DNA of 12,414 nt, from contig JAASTO010000063.1 in NCBI GenBank assembly GCA_021767245.1, positions 1-12,414 of the forward strand, read 5' to 3'. Below the pieces are notes generated by a model that did no database searches, had not been told where the DNA came from, and was given only the letters and a program-made list of their open reading frames with translations. The DNA comes from Balneolaceae bacterium (GTDB lineage: Bacteria > Bacteroidota > Rhodothermia > Balneolales > Balneolaceae). Of this stretch, positions 6,180-12,414 are shown piece by piece; position 1 is the stretch's first letter, and every line of letters starts with the position of its first letter. The position numbers and the translations under genes were made by a program.

Positions 6180-8852
6180 TTAGACTTCCAAAGCATTAGG
6201 TGATTCCTGTTCCTCAGTATTGGCTTGTTTTCTAAGTGTAGCCTGAGCGGAAGCCAAATGAGCAACCGGAACTCTGAATGGTGAACAAGACACATAATCC
6301 AAACCGGTGTTGTAAGCAAAATTAATACTGCTTGGATCACCACCGTGCTCACCGCAAATTCCGATCTTCAGGTTCTCATTGACCATGCGACCTAAACGAA
6401 CCCCTGCCTGTACCAGTTGTCCAACCCCTTCTTCATCCAGAACCTGGAAAGGATCCTGACGCAGAATGCCTTTTTGAACGTAGGTTGGAAGGAATTTAAC
6501 AGCATCGTCACGACTGTATCCAAAGGTCATCTGAGTCAGGTCATTGGTTCCAAATGAGAAGAAATCAGCTTCCTCTGCAATTTGGTCAGCCATGATAGCT
6601 GCTCTTGGCACCTCGATCATTGTACCCACTTTATAGTCAAGGGTAACATCCTCTTTTTCGAGGATCTTCTTAGCCACTTTGTCCACTACTTTGCGCTGAT
6701 GTCTGAATTCCTCAACACCGCCAACCAATGGGATCATGATCTCAGGCAGAACTTCCTTGCCTTCCTTCTTGAGCTCAATAGCCGCCTCGATGATTGCCCG
6801 GGCCTGCATTTCAGTGATCTCAGGATAGGTAATACCCAACCGGCAACCACGGTGTCCCAGCATTGGATTGAACTCTTTGAGCTTTTCAACCTTGTTGTGC
6901 AGCATTTCGGCGGTTACACCAAGTTCCTCAGCTACTTTTTCGATCTCTTCTTCTTCCTGTGGCAGGAATTCATGAAGTGGTGGATCCAGCAAGCGAATGG
7001 TTACCGGTAGGCCTTCCATGGCCTCAAATATTTCGATGAAATCCTGCTTCTGGAATGGCAGTAGATTTTCAAGAGCGGCAACCCGCTCTTGCTTATCATT
7101 GGCTATGATCATTTTACGCATGAAGTTAACGCGGCCGGGCTTAAAGAACATGTGCTCTGTTCTTGCAAGGCCAATACCGACAGCACCATATCCGCGGGCT
7201 GCGGCTGCATCCTCAGGTGTTTCAGCGTTGGTTCTGACTTTCATCTCCTCAACTTCACCGACCCAACTCATAAAGGTTTGATACTCTTTGCCGAAATCAG
7301 GTTCTGTCAGTTCTTTTTTACCAAGAATGACCTGACCGGTGTTTCCATCCAGGGATATATAATCCCCTTCTTTCACGGTCACCTCACCGTTCGTGAAGGA
7401 ACCATTCTTATAGTTGATCACGATATCACTGCAACCCGCCACACAAGGCTTACCCCATCCTCGGGCAACCACAGCGGCATGACTCGTCATACCTCCGCGG
7501 GAAGTTAAAATACCTTCAGCAGATGACATTCCACCTACATCCTCAGGACTTGTTTCAATACGCACCAGGATAACGGGATCATCAGATTTCTCAGCTTTTG
7601 CTGAGTCAAAGACCACTTTACCTACAGCCGCGCCGGGCGATGCCGGAAGCCCCTTACCAAGTATTTTGGATCCGTCATCCAGATCCTTGAACTGTGGATG
7701 CAGAAGCTGCTCAATATGCTCCGGATCAACCAGGTCCTTGATGGCTTCTTTTTTGGTCAGAACACCTTCATTCACCATATCCACGGCGATCTTAACAGCT
7801 GCAGTACCGGTTCGCTTACCATTTCTGGTTTGTAGGATATATAATTCACCATCCTGAATGGTAAACTCTATGTCCTGCATATTTTTGTAGTGCGCCTCGA
7901 GTTTTCGGGTGTGTTTCAACAACTCGTTATATTTCTCAGGATTTGCCTGCTCAAGCTCTTCAATATGTTTTGGAGTACGGATACCCGCTACCACATCTTC
8001 ACCCTGTGCATTGATCAGGTATTCTCCATAAAGCTTGGCTTCTCCGGTTGCCGGATTTCTTGTAAAGCACACGCCGGTTCCACTCGTTTCACCCATGTTT
8101 CCGAACACCATGGCTTGTACGTTAACGGCCGTACCGATCAAACCATGAATATTACTGATCTGACGATATTTGACCGCACGGGCACTGTTCCAGGAATTAA
8201 AGACTGCATTCACAGCAAACTTAAGCTGTTCCATTGGATCTTCCGGAAACATGTGTCCGGTATTCTTTCTATAGATCGCTTTATAACGCTCAGTTAGTTC
8301 TTTCAGATGTTCAGCATTCAGCTCGAGATCTTCTTCAACACCGACCTCTTTTTTCATTTTCTCGATCGCTTCTTCAAAATGCTCATGATTAACGCCCATT
8401 ACCACGTCGCCAAACATATCTATGAATCGGCGGTAGCTATCATATGCAAAGCGCTCATTATTTGTCTTTTTAATAATAGCATCTACTACTTTATCATTGA
8501 TACCAAGATTCAAAATCGTGTCCATCATACCGGGCATAGAAACCGCAGCTCCGGAACGAACAGAAATAAGAAGTGGATCTTTTTCGTCCCCGAACTTCAG
8601 TCCCATTTCGGCCTCAACATGCTCAACCCCTTTTCTGATCTGCTCATCCAGTCCGTCAGGCCAGTTCATTTTATTATCAATGGTTGCTTTACATGCTTCG
8701 GTTGAAATAGTAAAACCAGGAGGTACCGGAATTCCAATGGTGCTCATTTCAGCGAGGTTGGCACCTTTTCCTCCTAAAAGTTGTTTCATTTTACGGTTAC
8801 CGTCAGTGTGCTGCTTTCCAAAGCGGTACACAAAAGTTTCTGAAAGACCCAT
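6180..8852 (-). CDS. ppdK: Pyruvate, phosphate dikinase
   Basis: 890 residues, the usual length. It interconverts ATP, Pi and pyruvate with AMP, PPi and phosphoenolpyruvate, reversibly, in the cytosol, serving gluconeogenesis or PPi-linked glycolysis. The N-terminal ATP-binding domain has GGKGANLAEM (27-36) and SVRSGAAVSMPGMMDTILNLG (97-117). The central swivelling domain has GGMTSHAAVVARG (His458 carries the phosphate; Thr456 is the position regulated in plants and some bacteria by PDRP). The C-terminal PEP/pyruvate barrel has FNPMLGHRGCRLG (661-673), FSFGTNDLTQ (766-775-type motif) and GICGEHGGDP (Cys833, the catalytic acid). All key residues are present and no frameshift is seen. Start ATG 8850-8852 is supported by GAGGTGA just upstream. 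It stands alone with its own terminator; no PDRP regulator gene is in the window. Confidence 0.97.
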   Translation of the reverse strand: MGLSETFVYRFGKQHTDGNRKMKQLLGGKGANLAEMSTIGIPVPPGFTISTEACKATIDNKMNWPDGLDEQIRKGVEHVEAEMGLKFGDEKDPLLISVRSGAAVSMPGMMDTILNLGINDKVVDAIIKKTNNERFAYDSYRRFIDMFGDVVMGVNHEHFEEAIEKMKKEVGVEEDLELNAEHLKELTERYKAIYRKNTGHMFPEDPMEQLKFAVNAVFNSWNSARAVKYRQISNIHGLIGTAVNVQAMVFGNMGETSGTGVCFTRNPATGEAKLYGEYLINAQGEDVVAGIRTPKHIEELEQANPEKYNELLKHTRKLEAHYKNMQDIEFTIQDGELYILQTRNGKRTGTAAVKIAVDMVNEGVLTKKEAIKDLVDPEHIEQLLHPQFKDLDDGSKILGKGLPASPGAAVGKVVFDSAKAEKSDDPVILVRIETSPEDVGGMSSAEGILTSRGGMTSHAAVVARGWGKPCVAGCSDIVINYKNGSFTNGEVTVKEGDYISLDGNTGQVILGKKELTEPDFGKEYQTFMSWVGEVEEMKVRTNAETPEDAAAARGYGAVGIGLARTEHMFFKPGRVNFMRKMIIANDKQERVAALENLLPFQKQDFIEIFEAMEGLPVTIRLLDPPLHEFLPQEEEEIEKVAEELGVTAEMLHNKVEKLKEFNPMLGHRGCRLGITYPEITEMQARAIIEAAIELKKEGKEVLPEIMIPLVGGVEEFRHQRKVVDKVAKKILEKEDVTLDYKVGTMIEVPRAAIMADQIAEEADFFSFGTNDLTQMTFGYSRDDAVKFLPTYVQKGILRQDPFQVLDEEGVGQLVQAGVRLGRMVNENLKIGICGEHGGDPSSINFAYNTGLDYVSCSPFRVPVAHLASAQATLRKQANTEEQESPNALEV

Positions 8853-8856
8853 GTCA

Positions 8857-8863
8857 TCACCTC
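8857..8863 (-). promoter_or_regulatory. Shine-Dalgarno of ppdK
   Basis: The minus strand reads GAGGTGA four bases ahead of ATG 8850-8852, a close match to the 16S rRNA tail. It fixes the start and suggests high translation. Confidence 0.75.
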
Positions 8864-9045
8864 ATTTTGTTATCATTTTTGAGAATTAGTTTCAGCTCCC
8901 AATAAAATTTCAGATCAGGTTTTGAAACGAACACTCAAAAAATGCACTTTTAATGTGAAGTAAATATGTAGCCCGGAAAAGCGCTTTTTATAACGGATCG
9001 ATACATACTTTTAACCAATTATGAGCGTGAAATTCCGTATTTTAA

Positions 9046-9075
9046 ATTGTGTAATAGTTAATCAATGCACACAAT
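9046..9075. promoter_or_regulatory. Candidate operator/promoter of the metal-uptake locus
   Basis: A perfect 7-bp inverted repeat, ATTGTGT (9046-9052) and ACACAAT (9069-9075), with a 16-base spacer, centred about 48 bases before the first ATG of the locus. TTGTGT (9047-9052) and CACAAT (9070-9075), 17 bases apart, could also be a weak -35/-10 pair, so a repressor here would block RNA polymerase. By context a zinc-responsive Fur-family regulator is the natural guess, but the repeat does not match the classical Zur box I know. Confidence 0.4.
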
Positions 9076-9108
9076 AATTAGCCTAACTTTTACGATTATT
9101 GGTTGGGT

Positions 9109-9444
9109 ATGAGTAGTGCACATAAATTTTATAATCACGTGATATCTAAAAAACACATAGCAACTTTATTTCTGACACTTGGTGTGTTTGGGATGATGCT
9201 ATCTATGAATCACTATCATAGTGATGGATTGCTATGTGTACATCACGCTGAAGAACAACATTACACCGAAAATGAGCTTTTATGTCCGGTTGCAGGTCTC
9301 GTTGCCATTCAGGCAGATGATACCTCAACGGATTACAACTTCCTTCTTCAATATCAGCAAACCCTGATCGATGTACAGGAATTATTTCTAAGCACTGAAG
9401 TTCATACCCCTCTTCTTGGACGTGCCCCACCTACCCTGATTTAA
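9109..9444 (+). CDS. Small membrane-anchored His/Cys-rich protein
   Basis: 111 residues from ATG 9109 (an in-frame TTG at 9103 is less likely). Residues 16-33 form one hydrophobic segment, an uncleaved anchor or signal peptide. Directly after it comes a His/Cys cluster: His35, His37, Cys43, His45, His46, His51 and Cys59-Pro60. The rest is polar and ends in LLGRAPPTLI. I do not recognise a named family. The overall plan (short protein, one anchor, metal-ligand cluster, RAPP-like tail) resembles small DUF2946-type proteins found near metal-related TonB receptors. The context supports this: it is first in a run of three same-strand genes ending in a ZnuD-like receptor. It is probably periplasm-facing and may bind zinc or copper; this is inference. 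No Shine-Dalgarno is visible. Confidence 0.7.
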   Translation: MSSAHKFYNHVISKKHIATLFLTLGVFGMMLSMNHYHSDGLLCVHHAEEQHYTENELLCPVAGLVAIQADDTSTDYNFLLQYQQTLIDVQELFLSTEVHTPLLGRAPPTLI

Positions 9445-9457
9445 TTCTGAAAGCTTG

Positions 9458-9482
9458 CCTGTCTCAGCTTTTCGATGACAGG
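9458..9482 (+). other. Intercistronic hairpin
   Basis: CCTGTC (9458-9463) pairs with GACAGG (9477-9482) across a 13-base loop, with flanking TTG/CAA able to extend it past a bulge. It sits between the small His/Cys protein and the lipoprotein gene. Without a U run it is more likely an mRNA-stability or attenuation element than a full terminator. Confidence 0.4.
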
Positions 9483-9520
9483 ACAAACCTATTATTATTC
9501 AAATTAAATCATATAGACCT

Positions 9521-10018
9521 ATGAAAAAGTATAACCTATATTCGGTATTAAAGAACGTTTTTGTATTACTGCTATTAGTAACTGTAACGGCATCCTGCTC
9601 TAACTCAGCTTCTTCCGAGGAAGAAACTCACCCTGAAGCAGTCGGTGTTGTACTCTACCTGAATGGTGATCTCATAGTAGAGAAGTATCCTAGTCAGGAT
9701 CTCATCAACAACTTTCCAACAATAGATGAAGGAAACGAAACCGCACTGATCAGTACTCTATTTATTGATGAGGATGGTAACGAGTTTATCCCTGATGAAC
9801 CGGAAGTATCACTCGGTTTTGAGATCTCTGACTCAAATATTATCGAGATCGAACAGCACGAAGGGGAACTCTGGGAGTTTCATGTTAAAGGACTTCAGGC
9901 CGGAACCGCTACTCTGACCCTACAACTGATGCACGACGATCATCCCGATTTTGAAAGTCCGGCGATCGAAATTGAAGTGGTGCAAACAACCGCAGCTAAA
10001 CTATCAGCAGGCAATTAA
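9521..10018 (+). CDS. Putative lipoprotein with HDDH motif, partner of the ZnuD-like receptor
   Basis: 165 residues. A lipoprotein signal peptide is clear: MKKYN, a hydrophobic core, then TASC with the lipidated Cys26 (Thr rather than Leu at -3). An acidic Ser-rich linker with THPEAVG (His37) follows, then a beta-rich domain. Residues 95-153 look like an immunoglobulin-like fold (ISDSNIIEIE... FHVKGLQAGTATLTLQL), ending in the notable HDDHPDF (138-144). Histidines 37, 113, 121, 138 and 141 plus many acidic residues make metal binding plausible. I do not know a named family, though I recall similar lipoproteins with a late HxxHxDF motif beside ZnuD-like receptors. Its stop abuts the receptor start, so the two are surely co-translated. 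Likely role: capture or delivery of metal at the outer membrane; inferred. Confidence 0.78.
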   Translation: MKKYNLYSVLKNVFVLLLLVTVTASCSNSASSEEETHPEAVGVVLYLNGDLIVEKYPSQDLINNFPTIDEGNETALISTLFIDEDGNEFIPDEPEVSLGFEISDSNIIEIEQHEGELWEFHVKGLQAGTATLTLQLMHDDHPDFESPAIEIEVVQTTAAKLSAGN

Positions 10019-12262
10019 TTGAGATATTTAGCACTCACATTTCTGTTATTGGCAGGAGCTTCCCTCTCCGGGAATGCTCTTGCTGAGAACAGATACACCC
10101 TATCCGGCACCATAACGGATGCAGAAACAGGAGAACCGGTTTCCTTTGCTTATGTTCACATTGAGGAGCTTAACCGCACTGTTGTTGCAGATACTGATGG
10201 TTATTACGAATTAAAGAATGTACCTGCCGGTAATTTTACCCTTACTATACACCGGATCGGTTATCGAACCCAGACCAAGGAAATTGCCATCAAGGAAGCC
10301 GATGAAACGATAGATATCGTTCTTTCCTCTACCGTACTTGGATCCCAATCCATTGAAGTGGTCGGCCAAAATGATAGGAATGTTGAAGGTTCCAACCTGG
10401 AACATGCCTCCAAAAAAGTATTCGGGTCTGAACTCCGTCAAAATCTTGGTAACACACTGTCACAGACCTTGGCCAACCTGCCGGGTTTTGATGAACGTAA
10501 AATGGGAGGAGCCCCCGGCCGGCCGGTAATCCGTGGACTTGGAGGAGAACGTGTGTTGATCCTGCAGGATGGTATGCGTTCAGGCGATGTGTCCTCACAA
10601 TCATCCGATCACGCCGTAACGATCGACCCTATTTCTGCTCAGGAAGTTGAAATTGCCCGGGGTCCCCAGGCACTCGCTTATGGGGCCAATGCGGTTGGTG
10701 GAGTGATCAACGTGGTTCGAAATCAAATAGCAACCACTACACCTTCCAAAACCACCGGTAATTTCACTCTTAACGGAGAAACGGTAAATCGGGGTGTTTC
10801 CGGGGCCCTGGACCTGACGGCACCGGTTAAAGACCTTGCTGTCAGTCTTAGTCTAAACGGACGTACTGCACAAGACATTTACACCCCTATTGGGCAAACT
10901 GACAACACTTATTATCGATCCACCAACAACGCACTTGGTGTAAGCTGGATCAGAGACTGGGGATATGTTGGTGGTGCTTTTAGCAGTTATTTCAATAATT
11001 ACGGGATCCCCCCCGACCCGCAAGGACATCCGGAAGGTGTGGATATTGAAATGGAAAAATTTCAGTACGATCTGAAATCAGAAGTGATTCTCAACCATGA
11101 TTTCATCAACGTACTGGAAGGCACCTTTTCACTCAAAAACTATACTCACAAGGAAATTGAATCGAGTGGAGCCCTTGGTACCCAATTCGGATTGGTAACC
11201 ACCAATGCCGAACTCAAAGCCAAACACGGTGAGCTTGGATTCATTGACAAAGGGTCGTTTGGGGTCTGGGGTGAGATGGAAGACTATGCCATCATCGGCG
11301 CAAGTACACCCGATGCAAACAGTTATAAACTGGCCGCTTATCTAATTGAGGAAGCCGATTTTAATAAACTCCATCTTGAAGGTGGGCTGCGTTTTGACTG
11401 GGTTATGAATAAGCCCGTTGAGGACGAACCTAACTCTGTGATAGGTTATATCCGGGAACGAAAATTTCCTGCCTTATCAAGTTCATTCGCGGCTATCTAT
11501 TCCCTGAATAGTCAACTGTCTCTTGGTACAAGCCTGCTTCACTCATTCCGTGCTCCATCCCTCGAAGAATTATATTCTGAAGGACCGCACCTTGCTTCAT
11601 ACTCTTATGAGATCGGCAATCCCGAACTGGATCCCGAAAGAGGTCTTGCCAAGGAATTATTCCTGCGTTATCAGCAAACCAAAGCTAATGCTGAGTTTAC
11701 GGTCTTTCATAACAACTTCAGTAACTATCTCTATGCCAGAGATACCGGTGAGCCCAACGACCGACGGCCTGATCTGAATAATTACCAGTTTGTTGGTGAA
11801 GAAGCGGTACTCTATGGAGCCGAATTATCCGGTGAATTTATCCTGAGATCTAATTTTGTACTGAATGCCTCCATGAGTTATACCCTTGCAGAGAGAAACG
11901 TATCCGAAAGCGAACAACAAACCACGGGATATAACGATGATACCCGTCCACTACCCATGATCCCCCCTTTAAAATCCAAGTTCTCCCTCAAATACAGTAA
12001 AGATGGATTTGAGCTCGGTTCACGCGTGCGTTTAGCCGCAAAACAAGACCGAACCGGGGAATTTGAAACCTCAACAGAAGGATATACCCTTCTCGATGTA
12101 TTTGCACAATATCGCCTGGATGGTGGCAAACTGTTGCATACCTTTTCTCTGAATGCAAACAACCTGTTGAATCAGGAATATTATGACCACCTCTCGCGAA
12201 TTAAAGACCTGCGTCCCGAGCCCGGAATAAACATCAGTTTATTATATAGGGTCTACTTCTAA
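10019..12262 (+). CDS. TonB-dependent receptor, ZnuD-like (probable zinc uptake), with CarboxypepD-regulatory-like N-domain
   Basis: 747 residues. Signal peptide 1-22 (NALA before ENRY). Residues 26-103 form a carboxypeptidase-regulatory-like domain (SGTITDAETGEPVSFAYVHI, DGYYELKNVPAG) common in Bacteroidota receptors. A TonB-box-like SIEVVGQ (111-117) follows, then the plug (about 122-236) with GRPVIRGLGGERVLILQDG, SDHAVTIDP and GPQALAYGANAVGGVINV. The 22-strand-type barrel fills the rest and ends in YRVYF with a terminal Phe. The plug and the barrel motif FRAPSLEELYSEGPHLASYSYEIGNPELD (509-537 region) closely resemble ZnuD, the Neisseria zinc receptor. Unlike ZnuD, the loop at 329-344 has only one His (His337) and no His-rich stretch. 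The start is TTG 10019, the only choice that gives an intact signal peptide, with AGCAGG 7 bases upstream. Zinc is likely but not proven; another metal or chelate is possible. Confidence 0.9.
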   Translation: MRYLALTFLLLAGASLSGNALAENRYTLSGTITDAETGEPVSFAYVHIEELNRTVVADTDGYYELKNVPAGNFTLTIHRIGYRTQTKEIAIKEADETIDIVLSSTVLGSQSIEVVGQNDRNVEGSNLEHASKKVFGSELRQNLGNTLSQTLANLPGFDERKMGGAPGRPVIRGLGGERVLILQDGMRSGDVSSQSSDHAVTIDPISAQEVEIARGPQALAYGANAVGGVINVVRNQIATTTPSKTTGNFTLNGETVNRGVSGALDLTAPVKDLAVSLSLNGRTAQDIYTPIGQTDNTYYRSTNNALGVSWIRDWGYVGGAFSSYFNNYGIPPDPQGHPEGVDIEMEKFQYDLKSEVILNHDFINVLEGTFSLKNYTHKEIESSGALGTQFGLVTTNAELKAKHGELGFIDKGSFGVWGEMEDYAIIGASTPDANSYKLAAYLIEEADFNKLHLEGGLRFDWVMNKPVEDEPNSVIGYIRERKFPALSSSFAAIYSLNSQLSLGTSLLHSFRAPSLEELYSEGPHLASYSYEIGNPELDPERGLAKELFLRYQQTKANAEFTVFHNNFSNYLYARDTGEPNDRRPDLNNYQFVGEEAVLYGAELSGEFILRSNFVLNASMSYTLAERNVSESEQQTTGYNDDTRPLPMIPPLKSKFSLKYSKDGFELGSRVRLAAKQDRTGEFETSTEGYTLLDVFAQYRLDGGKLLHTFSLNANNLLNQEYYDHLSRIKDLRPEPGINISLLYRVYF

Positions 12263-12289
12263 CATAGTTCACATTCTTCGGAAAAAGAA

Positions 12290-12326
12290 AAAGCCCCGGA
12301 AGGTTCAGAACCGGGGCTTTAGTTTT
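12290..12326 (+). terminator. Intrinsic terminator of the receptor operon
   Basis: A perfect 10-bp stem AAAGCCCCGG (12290-12299) with CCGGGGCTTT (12311-12320), then AGTTTT. It starts 27 bases after the receptor stop and closes the three-gene run. Confidence 0.9.
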
Positions 12327-12327
12327 C

Positions 12328-12414
12328 AGCTTTAAGGAGTTAGAATCGACTAACTGTTAGGGTATAAACATTAATCTCAACTTTAAAGCTATATACAAGA
12401 GTGTAGGTTTTTTG
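12328..12414. other. Window end, non-coding
   Basis: 87 bases with no gene visible. There is a small perfect hairpin, AGTTAG (12338-12343) with CTAACT (12350-12355), and a wider AGCTTTAA/TTAAAGCT pair (12328-12335 and 12383-12390). The window ends in a T run. Nothing more can be said. Confidence 0.6.

Noticed and set aside
9103..9108. TTG start two codons upstream of the small His/Cys protein
   Set aside because: ATG at 9109 is a better start; no Shine-Dalgarno favours the TTG.
10016..10018. Lipoprotein and receptor as a single gene broken by a stop mutation
   Set aside because: A complete signal peptide begins directly after the stop, so these are two separate exported proteins.

Overview
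The window looks like a chromosomal stretch from a Bacteroidota/Balneolota-type bacterium: Gram-negative, moderate GC, mostly lacking clear Shine-Dalgarno sites, with a TonB-dependent receptor that carries an N-terminal carboxypeptidase-regulatory-like domain and ends in Phe. The phylum is an inference from gene content and style; no rRNA or other marker gene is present. No tRNA, rRNA, CRISPR array, insertion sequence or phage gene is visible.

Layout. 1-357 (+) is the C-terminal end of an RND efflux pump, closed by a good intrinsic terminator. 431-1336 (-) is a tandem CbiX-like (sirohydrochlorin chelatase-type) protein. 1647-3767 (-) is a stand-alone EF-G paralogue of the FusA2/EF-G-2 type, with its own terminator and a strong Shine-Dalgarno site. 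4050-5039 (+) is a type I L-asparaginase, followed through a palindromic repeat element by a DEDDy 3'-5' exonuclease at 5127-5843 (+). The 336-base gap 5844-6179 holds an inverted pair of REP-like GACGC-AGA-GCGTC repeats and the terminator of pyruvate phosphate dikinase (6180-8852, -), an enzyme linking PEP and pyruvate.

The most interesting region is 9046-12326 (+), which reads as one small operon: a short membrane-anchored His/Cys-rich protein (9109-9444), a lipoprotein with a C-terminal HDDHPDF motif (9521-10018), and a ZnuD-like TonB-dependent receptor (10019-12262). The receptor starts on TTG directly after the lipoprotein's TAA stop, with no spacer. The locus is preceded by a 7-bp inverted repeat (possible operator) and ends in a strong terminator. 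I infer an outer-membrane metal (most likely zinc) uptake system in which the two small His-bearing proteins are accessory metal binders. The receptor family is well supported; the roles of the two small proteins are hypothetical.

The other genes are housekeeping or stand-alone, in alternating orientation, with no obvious joint pathway.
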